NCBI GenBank assembly: GCA_001770015.1
Contig: MEQB01000036.1
Coordinates: 1-64,000, forward strand
Length of the DNA stretch: 64,000 nt
Reading direction: 5' to 3'
Source of the DNA: Bdellovibrionales bacterium RIFOXYC1_FULL_37_79
Lineage (GTDB): Bacteria > Bdellovibrionota > Bacteriovoracia > Bacteriovoracales > Bacteriovoracaceae
The translations under genes and the position numbers were made by a program. The stretch's first letter is position 1; every line of letters begins with the position of its first letter. Below the pieces are notes generated by a model. It was given only the letters and a program-made list of their open reading frames with translations. It ran no database searches and was not told the origin of the DNA. Positions 45,566-54,772 of the stretch are shown piece after piece.

Positions 45566-46792
45566 ATGAAAATTAAATTTAAATACCTCCTCATAACCTT
45601 TTTTCTGTACCACCCCGTCTGGAGTGCTAATTTTATAAAAACCCAAAAGGATTTTGATGAATATCTTGATTGGAACAAATCTAATTTATTAGATGCGGAT
45701 GAAAGATATATAAAATTACATAAGGCCCTCGACACGCTTACCCCCAAGCAGGAAGGGTCCTTAAGACCGGAACATTTCTTGAAAGTCGGAATAGCCTACT
45801 CTTATCAAAACACCATAGACCCCTTTAATAAAACTAGTGACCCCCTAAAAAAAGAGTATGATATCTCCTCAATACCCTACGTTAAATATGATCAACGGTT
45901 TATTCTAGATGTATCACCCCACATCACCGACCTGGTTTTGATCGATGATTCACAAAGGCAGCAGATGATGGGAGGGAAAGATCAAATACAAAAACTGATC
46001 AACGCTAAAAAGGCCAATAAAAAAATTGCCTTGGTCTTTTTTTCCGGGCACGGAACCTCTGATGGAAAAACCCCCATTCCAACTCACACCGCCGAGTGCA
46101 GACAACTATTTAACCAATTGCAAAGTAGTCATCAACCACACCCGTCGGAGACTGCACAGTGGAAAAATAGTGCATGCAAAAATGAAAACTACCTATTGAG
46201 CCTGCTTGATTACAAGTCAATTTTTGCACCTCTTGAGGTAGTACTCATCAACGATTCTGATTACTCTGGCATTTACCTGGATTTTGTCAATGATGGCACC
46301 TTGGCAGGCCTGATACACTCAACCGCCAAGGATGAGCTCACTCATCCCCATGAACTTTATCATGAGCAACCAGACCCCGGTGGTGCCCTGATGCCCGAAT
46401 TACGCAAGAGATTAGCTGCCAAACAGGGTTGTAAACTAGATGGAACCAATTCAGGAATAAAGGATCGCGTCCTCGATTTACAGGAATGGACCGCTGGAAT
46501 CAGGGAAAAAAAATTCGCTAATTATCGCTCTGATCCAAATATCAAAAAACAAGGAATGGGCCTATCGGTGTCTGGTACCAAAGAGTTAATCAAATTCCTC
46601 CCCATTCACGTTTATACTGCAAAGGAGTGTAATGAAACATTTCCAGATCAAACCACACGGTGGGAGGAAATGATTAAGCAAAACCAATTTTCCACCCAAA
46701 ACATTGAAAAATTAAAAAAAATGGTCAATGTAAATCGCAATATAGAAAAACTTTCCTTAGGCCAGGGCGGAACCTTTTCTACTCCCCCCTAG
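45566..46792 (+). CDS. Secreted caspase-fold protein lacking the catalytic Cys (pseudo-protease candidate)
   Basis: 408 residues. The signal peptide ends 'PVWSA'. A caspase/peptidase C13-C14-like core is visible: strand 'KKIALVFFSGHGTSDG' with the usual GHG (H162), and later strand 'PLEVVLINDSDYSGIYL'. In active family members that second motif is D-x-C-x-S-G (for example DACHSG). Here residues 230-235 are DSDYSG, so Asp232 occupies the nucleophile position. The chain between the two motifs is about 65 residues. The C-terminus is Gly/Pro-rich. A non-peptidase scaffold or inhibitor role is possible. It is followed by a secreted metallophosphatase gene on the same strand. Confidence 0.65.
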   Translation: MKIKFKYLLITFFLYHPVWSANFIKTQKDFDEYLDWNKSNLLDADERYIKLHKALDTLTPKQEGSLRPEHFLKVGIAYSYQNTIDPFNKTSDPLKKEYDISSIPYVKYDQRFILDVSPHITDLVLIDDSQRQQMMGGKDQIQKLINAKKANKKIALVFFSGHGTSDGKTPIPTHTAECRQLFNQLQSSHQPHPSETAQWKNSACKNENYLLSLLDYKSIFAPLEVVLINDSDYSGIYLDFVNDGTLAGLIHSTAKDELTHPHELYHEQPDPGGALMPELRKRLAAKQGCKLDGTNSGIKDRVLDLQEWTAGIREKKFANYRSDPNIKKQGMGLSVSGTKELIKFLPIHVYTAKECNETFPDQTTRWEEMIKQNQFSTQNIEKLKKMVNVNRNIEKLSLGQGGTFSTPP

Positions 46793-46995
46793 ATCCAGAT
46801 CTAAAAACCATGCCTGATTTTTTTGCCTCCATGGACTTCCCTATATTCTCCCTGCCTGACCATATCTAGCTGAATTTAATGCATAATTACCTTTGTCTGA
46901 AATCCTTATAAGTCATCCTTTGGAGTTAGGTTATAATGTTTGCAGGCGAATTCTTGATTGTAAACTGGTACTGAAATAAAACAAAAAGGTTATCT

Positions 46996-48225
46996 ATGAA
47001 GCTAATACTGCTACTTAGTCTTTTGATCGGCGTGCTTTCGGGTGGACAGGCCCAAATTGTGGAAAATTGTTTTACTGAAAAAAAGTCTTTAAATGAACAC
47101 GCCACTTGTCTACTCCATTTATTACCCACTGATTTGCAAGAATATAAATTTGCCATACTCACCGACCCTCATATATCCATCGTTAACGGAGTTGGTAACA
47201 CAGGCTACAACCCCATTGATGGAAGCAGTAACTTCCAGGCCAATTTGGAAAGTGCCAAAACCAATAAGGTTTCCTTCATTTTTATAACCGGTGATATGTT
47301 TTCTTACCTAAATGATGTTGACCTAAATTACTACTATCAATTTGTCTATAAATTCATGGAAAGAACCAAAATAGCGATTTTCCATATTCCCGGAAATCAT
47401 GAATTTTTTTACCGAGGCCTTGATGGTGCCGGTAAATCTGCAGGCCAATTATGGTATTCCAAAACCGGATCTTCCTATGACTTTCTTGGCAAATATTTCA
47501 GGTATATCGGTGACCCGGATATCCGTTTTACCTTTGGAAAAAATGAAACCATCAAAAGTGCCAGATTCATCATGTCCAATGTCGGATTTAATGCCATCAG
47601 TATTCCGCTTAACGTGAATGATTATGAGTTGGGAAAGAAAGTTCCTCTCAACCGGGTTTACACCAATATATATTTACCCAATAGAAAAAAAGAAAACGAT
47701 TATTATGTTAACATCCGTGACGAATACCGATACACCGTGAGAAGTTCATATAACGCCCAACCGGATTTAACCTACACCATCGATCAATCCCAAATTGATG
47801 CGATCGGATCAGTGATCAATAACCACGATGTCAAATATACCTTTGTGCTCACCCATATGGCGCTGGCCAGTTACCTGCTAAATTCTTGTAGTGATGCTAT
47901 GAAACATGTGGATAAAGCAGCTTATTTAAAGTTCAAAGAATTATTCCAAGAAAAAAATAATACCATTATTTTTTCAGGCCACACCCATCCAAGTATAAAA
48001 AATTGTGAGGGCACCAAGGACGCCAAAGGCAATTGGGTGATCACCCCCAATCGTTGTGAATGTTTTCAATATGATCTTTTTTCTCACTCAAGGACCGTCA
48101 GAAATTATATCGGATCCAGATCCACGCTCTGGACCATGATCAGCGTATCGCCCAAAGGTGTGTTGATTGATTATATGCAAGGATCAAGTATTAAAAAGAT
48201 GACCTTTAGGGAATTTTTTCAATAA
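46996..48225 (+). CDS. Secreted calcineurin-like metallophosphoesterase
   Basis: 409 residues with a signal peptide of about 20 residues ending 'GGQAQ'. Metallophos ligands in order: D57-x-H59 (LTDPHI), D100 (ITGDMF), N134-H135 (PGNHEF), a His in 'VLTHMAL', and GHTH in 'IFSGHTHPS'. This is a binuclear-metal phosphoesterase acting outside the cytoplasm; large inserts (about 140-260) resemble sphingomyelinase/acid-phosphatase-like secreted members. An AAGG ribosome site precedes the ATG. Confidence 0.85.
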   Translation: MKLILLLSLLIGVLSGGQAQIVENCFTEKKSLNEHATCLLHLLPTDLQEYKFAILTDPHISIVNGVGNTGYNPIDGSSNFQANLESAKTNKVSFIFITGDMFSYLNDVDLNYYYQFVYKFMERTKIAIFHIPGNHEFFYRGLDGAGKSAGQLWYSKTGSSYDFLGKYFRYIGDPDIRFTFGKNETIKSARFIMSNVGFNAISIPLNVNDYELGKKVPLNRVYTNIYLPNRKKENDYYVNIRDEYRYTVRSSYNAQPDLTYTIDQSQIDAIGSVINNHDVKYTFVLTHMALASYLLNSCSDAMKHVDKAAYLKFKELFQEKNNTIIFSGHTHPSIKNCEGTKDAKGNWVITPNRCECFQYDLFSHSRTVRNYIGSRSTLWTMISVSPKGVLIDYMQGSSIKKMTFREFFQ

Positions 48226-48286
48226 TAATTTTACGCAAATATTTAAAATGATCATTGGATGATTCACCCAATTAAACCGTTTATTA

Positions 48287-48316
48287 TTGCTATTTTCAGT
48301 AAGTCAGTAATACAAT
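48287..48316 (+). promoter_or_regulatory. Candidate sigma-70 promoter of the efflux operon
   Basis: TTGCTA (48287-48292), 18-base spacer, TACAAT (48311-48316), 46 bases before the TolC-family start codon. Confidence 0.35.
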
Positions 48317-48361
48317 ATGAGGCAGTCACAAAAAAATAATTATTTTCCAAGGGACCAGTAA

Positions 48362-49714
48362 ATGTTTGCTAAATTGCATGCCCCCCTTCGAGATTTACAA
48401 AGCTTGATGATCTTCACGTTGGCGCTGTTAATTAGTCTGTCATTTTTTTGTGATAGGGTTTTTTCCCAAGACGATCATTCTCCCGCCGTAACGGTGACCC
48501 TGGACACTGCCTTTCGCTTTGCCCTCGAGAAAACCGAAACCGTTCCCATCGGCAAATCCAGAATAAACCAAGCACAGGCCAAAGAGGATCAGGTGAAATC
48601 CCGCTTTTTCCCCTCCCTTTCCTTTGAAGCAAATTACCTGGAACAAGAGAAAGCTCATTTGATGATTCCCGCCACGGGTATCTGGGGCGATAAACAGTCT
48701 CACACCCGCCTCCATCTTTCCCAATCGCTATACGAAGGATGGCGCAATTTGCATCAACTAAATGCCAGTAGATTTGACCGCGAACTTCAACGACAAAATT
48801 TGTTTTATGAAAACTGTATGACTTATATTAATATCGCCAAAATTTTTTATGCGGTCATCTCAAACGAAGCCGAACTTACCAGCCTTAACAAAACCATAGA
48901 CCTGGCGAAAGACCGGGTTAATGAAATAAAAAATCGAGTTAAAATCGGTAAATCCAGAAATATAGAATTAATGGCCGCCATGGCCCAGCTTTCCGTATTG
49001 GAGGCCCAAAAAATTGCTACCGAAGGCGAACTAACTGCGGCCCTTGATCAATTTGCACTCAGTACAGGACTTCCTCGCCATGTAACCTTGCAAAAGAAAC
49101 CGGAAAAAATTGAAAAACCTGAAAGCATGGAGACTTATCTAACTCTTATAGATGAGCGCCCGGACATCCTAGCAGCCAAGGCCCGTGCCCAAAGTGCTCA
49201 CAGTCACATATCCTCAGTCCGAGCAGGACATCTGCCGGCCGTGGAAATCGGAGCAAACTATTACCCAACCAGGGATGGCGCTAAAAAAGATATGAATTGG
49301 GATGCGGCAATTACCCTTACCGTGCCGATCTTTACCGGAGGGCTAGTGAATGCTCAAATGCGCGAAGCCAGTGCGGCTAAAACGGAAGCTGATTATTTAC
49401 TAGCATCCTCCAAACGCCGGGCGGAAATTGAAATAAGAACCGCCTACAACAGTTTGCTCAGTGCCATTAACCAGATCAAGGCTTTAGAATCTGCCCTTAA
49501 ATTAACCGAGCAAAATTACCAGGAACAAACCAAGAATTACAAATTCAGCCAGGCCACCAATCTGGATGTCATTTCGGCCTTAAACACCTATCAAGAAACC
49601 AAACGTTCCTTTGATAGAACCCACTACCAGGCCCTATTATATTGGGCCCAATTAAAAGCCACCACCGCTCAAATTTCCTTTAACTCTTTAATGACCAAAG
49701 AAAAGGACTGGTAA
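48362..49714 (+). CDS. TolC-family outer-membrane efflux protein
   Basis: 450 residues. Signal segment about 15-35. The two-fold repeat of the outer-membrane efflux fold is visible: 'VTLDTAFRFALEKTETVPIGKSRINQA' and 'MAQLSVLEAQKIATEGEL', then the second half from 'RPDILAAKARAQSAHSHISSVRAGHLPAVEIGANY' to the final 'FSQATNLDVISALNTYQETKRSF'. It makes the trimeric exit duct for a pump. Its stop overlaps the RND gene start by one base (TAATG). Confidence 0.92.
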   Translation: MFAKLHAPLRDLQSLMIFTLALLISLSFFCDRVFSQDDHSPAVTVTLDTAFRFALEKTETVPIGKSRINQAQAKEDQVKSRFFPSLSFEANYLEQEKAHLMIPATGIWGDKQSHTRLHLSQSLYEGWRNLHQLNASRFDRELQRQNLFYENCMTYINIAKIFYAVISNEAELTSLNKTIDLAKDRVNEIKNRVKIGKSRNIELMAAMAQLSVLEAQKIATEGELTAALDQFALSTGLPRHVTLQKKPEKIEKPESMETYLTLIDERPDILAAKARAQSAHSHISSVRAGHLPAVEIGANYYPTRDGAKKDMNWDAAITLTVPIFTGGLVNAQMREASAAKTEADYLLASSKRRAEIEIRTAYNSLLSAINQIKALESALKLTEQNYQEQTKNYKFSQATNLDVISALNTYQETKRSFDRTHYQALLYWAQLKATTAQISFNSLMTKEKDW

Positions 49715-52700
49715 TGAGACTCTCTGAAATATCCATAAGAAATCATGTTTTTGCTTGGATGTTAATGTTTGCACTGATTATTTTTGGGGCCATCTGCTAT
49801 CAAAAAATGGGAATAAGCCAACTGCCCAATGTAGATTTTCCAACTGTCAGCGTGGGGGTCAGCTTGGATGGGGCCTCTCCAGAGGTCATGGAACTTGATG
49901 TGGTCGATGTCATCGAGGGAGCACTGGTTTCCATTCCCGGAATAAAAAGCATGTCATCCTCTGCCAGAACCGGCTCTGGAAATATTACGGTTGAATTTGA
50001 TCTGGATAAAAACATTGATACCGCAGTTGCAGAAATCCAAAGTGCCGTAGGTCGCGTCCAACGAAGACTGCCCGACGACGTCTCCCCTCCCACGGTAAGA
50101 AAAAGTAATCCTGATGATATGCCCATTTTATGGATTGCGATAGCTGCGGAAGGTCTCACTCGTAAAGAATTGATGGAATTTGTACGTGATAATGTTCAAG
50201 ACCGTTTTTCCATGATTGATGGAGTGGGTGAAGTTTTTCTGGCTGGATATGTGGCCCCTAACCTGCGAGTATGGTTGTCACAAGACAAACTCGATCGATA
50301 TCAATTAACCTCCTCGGATGTATTGGGTGCGATTGCACGGGAACATTCTGAAATGCCTGGTGGAAGAATTGAAACCATCAATGAAGAAATGAATGTGCGT
50401 GCGATGGGAGAGGCCACCTCCATTAGTGATTTTGAAAATATCACCATTAGCAGACGTGGTGGTGCTTTAAATTATTCCCCAGTGGCCTTAAAGGACGTGG
50501 CCTTGATTGAACACGGCACGGAAGATATCAGAAACATCGGTCGCTCACAGGGTAAACTTTCAGTTGGACTTGGTATAAAAAAACAACCGGGAGCCAATGC
50601 CATTCAAGTTGGCAAGAAAGTTAAGGAAAAAATTCAAGAAATTACCAGCCAACTCCCCCACAATATGGAAATGGGCGTGCGCTTTGACACCACCACTTTT
50701 ATAAAAGAATCGGTGGATGAATTGGTTTTTACCCTGTCCTTTGCTGCTGTTTTAACCGGTCTCATTTGTTGGTTTTTTTTAGGATCATTTTCTGCCACCA
50801 TCAATATCATCCTCGCCATTCCCACCTCGATCATTGGAAGTTTCATTGCGCTTTATGCACTTGGATACACACTTAATACCTTTACGCTGCTGGGCCTTTC
50901 ACTGGCCATCGGTATTGTGGTCGATGATGCCATCATGGTGCTGGAAAACATTGTAAGACATAATGAAGCCGGAAAAGATAGAATGACTGCTGCTTTGGAT
51001 GGGTCCAAAGAAATCACACTGGCTGCCATGGCCACTACCGCAGCTATTATTGCCATCTTTTTTCCAGTGGCCTTTATGGATGGCGTGATTGGCAAATTTT
51101 TTCTTCAATTTGGGGTCACTCTCTCGGTGGCGGTTGCCATTTCATTATTGGAAGCCCTTACCTTGACTCCCATGAGATGTTCGCGCTTTTTAACCATCAA
51201 GGAAAGAACTTCTCTGGTCGGAAAATTGGTTGAAAATTCTTTTCACTATGCCGAAAATCTCTACCGCCGAATTATCCCGGTCACCCTGAAGCACCCTTGG
51301 ATCACTATCCTTATTGCAGTCTTGTTCTTTGCCAGTACCTGGATGATCAGCACCCTGTTAAAAAAAGAATTTGTGCCCACCCAGGATCAATCTCAACTGA
51401 GTGTCCGGTTACAAACGGCAGTGGGCTCTTCTCTGGCCTTCACCGATAGCAAAGTTCAAGAAGTTGAAAAATACTTTTCATCCCGTCAGGAGGTGGTAAG
51501 TTATTTCAGTTCAGTTGGTGGGATGGGCAGTTCTCAAGTGAATGCAGGTAACATTTTTTTAACCTTAACTGCAAAAACCAAAAGAAACTTAAGCACCCAG
51601 GAACTTGCCAACATCTATCGGAAAGAATTACGCGACATTAAAGGAGTACGGGCCACCATTCAAGATCCGTCACTATCAGCGCTGGGTGGAAGAAGAAGTT
51701 TCCCTATTCAATTTACCATCAAAGGTCCCAAGTGGGAGCGTTTAATTGAATTATCCGACAATATCACCAAAAAAATGGAAGAAACCAATTTAATGACTGA
51801 CATCGACACGAATTATCAAGCCGGTATGCCTGAAGTCCGGATCGTCCCCGATCGGATAAAGGCACGTCAATATGGTGTAGATGTTCATGACATCATCCAG
51901 ACGGTAAATGTCATGATGTCCGGTGCTGTTGCAGGTAAATATTCACAAGATGGAAGACGCTCTGATATCAGAGTGGGATTGCCGGCCAAATCCCGCAACT
52001 CCCTTGATTCCATAAAACAGCTAAAGGTTCGTAATGATCAAGGTGAGCTTATCCCTTTGGAAAAAGTTATCAATGTTGAAAAGCGAACTGGATTACAAGC
52101 TATCTCCAGAGAAGACCGGCAACGGGCCATTAATGTGCACGCCAACGTGGCCACGCATAGTTCACAGGCCAAGGCCATGGAGGAAACTCAAAAAATTTTA
52201 ATCACCAATTTGCCTGATGGATACTCATTTGTAGTTAGTGGGAGTGCCAAGACATTTCAGGAATCATTTAGTGGTTTGATTCTTGCCTTGATACTTGGTA
52301 TTTTAATTTCTTATATGGTGCTGGCTTCCCAATTTAACAGTTTTGTTCATCCCATAACTATTTTGACAGCACTTCCCTTTAGTATCTCTGGAGCGTTTAT
52401 TGCACTTTATCTGGGAAATCAGACCTTGAATATTTATAGTATGATTGGATTGATTCTTTTAATGGGAATTGTTAAAAAAAATTCCATCATGCTGGTGGAA
52501 TTCACCAATCAAATTCGTAAAAAAGGCAAATCCGCCAATGAGTCCTTATTGGAAGCGTGTCCGATTCGCTTACGACCCATCTTAATGACTTCCATTTCAA
52601 CTATTGTGGGTGCTCTTCCGCCAGCGTTGGCCTTTGGCCCTGGAGCTGAAAGCCGAGTTCCCATGGCCCTTTCCGTAATAGGTGGAGTGATTATTTCCAC

Positions 52701-52764
52701 TCTGCTAACACTTTTTATTGTTCCCAGCATCTACAGTCTTTTGGATCGCTTTAATAAATATTAA
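49714..52764 (+). CDS. RND-family efflux transporter (HAE1/AcrB-like)
   Basis: 1016 residues, full length, 12 TM helices with two large periplasmic loops. TM4 carries the proton-relay pair in 'GIVVDDAIMVLENI' (D-D about 403-404). The porter domain starts 'GASPEVMELDVVDVIEGAL', and the second half has 'GIVKKNSIMLVEF' in TM10. The transporter is drug/lipid type rather than the metal-type CusA. It follows the TolC gene with one-base overlap, but no membrane-fusion (adaptor) gene is in or next to the operon. Confidence 0.94.
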   Translation: MRLSEISIRNHVFAWMLMFALIIFGAICYQKMGISQLPNVDFPTVSVGVSLDGASPEVMELDVVDVIEGALVSIPGIKSMSSSARTGSGNITVEFDLDKNIDTAVAEIQSAVGRVQRRLPDDVSPPTVRKSNPDDMPILWIAIAAEGLTRKELMEFVRDNVQDRFSMIDGVGEVFLAGYVAPNLRVWLSQDKLDRYQLTSSDVLGAIAREHSEMPGGRIETINEEMNVRAMGEATSISDFENITISRRGGALNYSPVALKDVALIEHGTEDIRNIGRSQGKLSVGLGIKKQPGANAIQVGKKVKEKIQEITSQLPHNMEMGVRFDTTTFIKESVDELVFTLSFAAVLTGLICWFFLGSFSATINIILAIPTSIIGSFIALYALGYTLNTFTLLGLSLAIGIVVDDAIMVLENIVRHNEAGKDRMTAALDGSKEITLAAMATTAAIIAIFFPVAFMDGVIGKFFLQFGVTLSVAVAISLLEALTLTPMRCSRFLTIKERTSLVGKLVENSFHYAENLYRRIIPVTLKHPWITILIAVLFFASTWMISTLLKKEFVPTQDQSQLSVRLQTAVGSSLAFTDSKVQEVEKYFSSRQEVVSYFSSVGGMGSSQVNAGNIFLTLTAKTKRNLSTQELANIYRKELRDIKGVRATIQDPSLSALGGRRSFPIQFTIKGPKWERLIELSDNITKKMEETNLMTDIDTNYQAGMPEVRIVPDRIKARQYGVDVHDIIQTVNVMMSGAVAGKYSQDGRRSDIRVGLPAKSRNSLDSIKQLKVRNDQGELIPLEKVINVEKRTGLQAISREDRQRAINVHANVATHSSQAKAMEETQKILITNLPDGYSFVVSGSAKTFQESFSGLILALILGILISYMVLASQFNSFVHPITILTALPFSISGAFIALYLGNQTLNIYSMIGLILLMGIVKKNSIMLVEFTNQIRKKGKSANESLLEACPIRLRPILMTSISTIVGALPPALAFGPGAESRVPMALSVIGGVIISTLLTLFIVPSIYSLLDRFNKY

Positions 52765-52833
52765 AAATTCATTTGATTTATCAAAAACCACAGGATACCA
52801 TTTTGCACTAATCGTCTTATTTTGGAGGTGTAA

Positions 52834-53199
52834 ATGAAAAAGATGTCTATTCTTATTCTCGTTACGCTTGCTGGATGCGCTTCATATCAGCACGCACAAA
52901 ACGTAAAATTGATTTCCTTTAGCGACAACATTACCAAAAATTCCTCTACTGGAATTATTGAAGGCCAGGATTGCACTTGGCAAGTGTTGGGTTATAAACT
53001 TGGCGGGGCACCCACCATATCCAAAGCCTTTTTGAATACTCAAAATCAAGCTGGGGCCCTAGAGAGTGCTGGTTTAAGTACAGCTAACTCTAGCAATGCT
53101 CTTCGCTATGTAAACAACGTTTCTACCGAAAAAGGTGGCTTTGACGTTGGAATTTTTGGAAAAGAATGCTTGATCGTAAAAGGGGAGGGACATAAATGA
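52834..53199 (+). CDS. Small lipoprotein, TRL-domain-like
   Basis: 121 residues. Lipobox LAGC gives lipidation at Cys15. The mature domain has 'GQDCTWQVLGYKLGGAPTISKAF' and a closing 'GKECLIVKGEG', matching the GxxC...C..V.G frame of TRL-like lipoproteins. GGAGG precedes the ATG. It overlaps the next lipoprotein gene by four bases (ATGA). Role unknown. Confidence 0.75.
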   Translation: MKKMSILILVTLAGCASYQHAQNVKLISFSDNITKNSSTGIIEGQDCTWQVLGYKLGGAPTISKAFLNTQNQAGALESAGLSTANSSNALRYVNNVSTEKGGFDVGIFGKECLIVKGEGHK

Positions 53200-53522
53200 A
53201 AACATTATTAATCACATTATCTCTGGTTATTCTGTCCTCATGTGCGTTTCAAAGAGTGAAAGTAATGAATGCGTCTGCAGTTTCTATGACCCATGATTCA
53301 CTCAAACCAGGACAAACACTCGTTGAAAGTGGAGATGTCAAAGGTGAATTCTGCGCAGATAATTTAAAACAGCAAGGTTCCTTTGGACTTTTCGACGAGG
53401 CCATCAAAAATGCTCAATCAACCAACCAAGTTGACTTCATACTCAACGCAACTTTCTGGGCAACTGGAAATTGCATGTCTGTTGAAGGTACCGGAGCAAA
53501 AGTTGCATCCAATAAAAAATAA
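53196..53522 (+). CDS. Small lipoprotein, TRL-domain-like (paralogue-like partner)
   Basis: 108 residues. Lipobox LSSC, Cys16. The mature domain is like its neighbour: 'KGEFCADNLKQQGSFGLFDEAIKNAQ' then 'NCMSVEGTGAK'. In both genes two Cys flank the same helix-strand segment, so they look like diverged tandem duplicates. Translationally coupled to the upstream gene and followed by a strong terminator. Confidence 0.75.
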   Translation: MKTLLITLSLVILSSCAFQRVKVMNASAVSMTHDSLKPGQTLVESGDVKGEFCADNLKQQGSFGLFDEAIKNAQSTNQVDFILNATFWATGNCMSVEGTGAKVASNKK

Positions 53523-53554
53523 GCTTGTATATTGATGCAAATTTATCATTTAAT

Positions 53555-53578
53555 AAAAGGCCTCCCGCGAGGCCTTTT
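53555..53578 (+). terminator. Bidirectional intrinsic terminator
   Basis: AAAAGGCCTC-CCGC-GAGGCCTTTT, a 10-bp perfect stem with A- and T-runs on either side, between the convergent lipoprotein and 3D-domain genes. Confidence 0.85.
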
Positions 53579-53583
53579 CAATA

Positions 53584-54426
53584 TTAATCATAACCTTCCG
53601 GGTAATCCTTTGCATGCATGGCTTTAAGCTTATCAATAATGGCATTATCTGTCACACGCTGAACTTTCAATCCTTTTATAACATGTAATTGTTTTTTAAG
53701 ATCAGCCTCATTATCCGAGAGTTCACCAACAAAAATATCGATATGATCCCCTTTCACCTTGGGCCCAATATCTCCGGCCAAGAAAAAACCATCATGGACA
53801 ATTGTTTTACCATTTTTTAAATCCAAAGTTTTGCCATCCATGCTGGGAATATAAAGCACAGTTCCCAATATAATTTCTTTTTGATCAACCGCAACTGTCC
53901 GAAAAGGTATAACTGCCACGCCATGGGCCCCCTTTCCCCACCAACTATCAGTAACGGTAAACTTTCTTTGAAATTTCTTCCCCCTAGCATAGGACAACGG
54001 GAAAATACTATGATTACCGCATTTCACTCTTCCCGATCCTTGCATCACTAAATCTTTCACCGCTTGTTTAGTGAGGTATATTTTTTCCTTCGTATCCGGA
54101 CACAGAATAGGTTTATCCTTATCATCCACCAATAGTTGATCAGTTGCCAAATGACGTTGGTTCATGGATGAATATGTTTTTGACCAATAAATTGATGAAT
54201 TAAAATTATTCCCGATTACAGGGTATTTTTTTTTTCCATCAGACTGAACATTAAATTCAGTAATTTCTTGGGAAGCTACAGAAGGTTTTGCCAACTCTGT
54301 TACGATGCCAGTATTTTTTTTAGACAAAATATTTAAAGGATCGTAATTGTCTGGACAATCATCTCCCACCCTAGCGAACAAATCACCTATGCATACTATA
54401 AGTAACAACCATTTAACAAATTTCAA
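53584..54426 (-). CDS. Exported 3D-domain protein (MltA/RlpA-like double-psi barrel)
   Basis: 280 residues with an N-terminal signal segment (KWLLLIVCIGDLFA). The C-terminal half is a 3D domain: 'IPFRTVAVDQKEIILGTVLYIPSMDGK', 'VHDGFFLAGDIGPKVKGDHIDIFVG', with the three conserved Asp positions of the name (HDG, AGD, HID). Such domains occur in lytic transglycosylases of the MltA type that act on peptidoglycan. An unusual N-terminal part (about 20-140) has no match I know. TTG start with GAGG upstream. Confidence 0.75.
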   Translation of the reverse strand: MKFVKWLLLIVCIGDLFARVGDDCPDNYDPLNILSKKNTGIVTELAKPSVASQEITEFNVQSDGKKKYPVIGNNFNSSIYWSKTYSSMNQRHLATDQLLVDDKDKPILCPDTKEKIYLTKQAVKDLVMQGSGRVKCGNHSIFPLSYARGKKFQRKFTVTDSWWGKGAHGVAVIPFRTVAVDQKEIILGTVLYIPSMDGKTLDLKNGKTIVHDGFFLAGDIGPKVKGDHIDIFVGELSDNEADLKKQLHVIKGLKVQRVTDNAIIDKLKAMHAKDYPEGYD

Positions 54427-54772
54427 CTTGCCTCACCTCAATTGGGCCAATCTTCATTTTAACCTCATTCCAACCCTTCGGATTAACTAAGTAAATCTTA
54501 ACTGATTTTATTAATTATATCCTCTTTGTTAACCCCAACAAACGTGCACTTAGGCGGCATTCCCTGACCAAAAAAGTCCGCTTATTGAGATTAAAAATTA
54601 ATCCGTATTACCTCAACCATTTGGGCATGCTTTCAAGATCGTAACTATTTGATTTTTATACGATTATTTTACTTCCGTGAATTAATTACGCACAGCATTG
54701 CAAGGAGCCCCCAGGCACAGTATTATCAAACCAACTTTGAAGGCAATTTGTTCAATAAATTTGGAGAGTATT
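54427..54772. other. Intergenic region of 346 bases
   Basis: AT-rich spacer between the divergent 3D-domain and trypsin-like genes. It must hold both promoters. I see no hairpin or coding frame of note. Confidence 0.5.
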
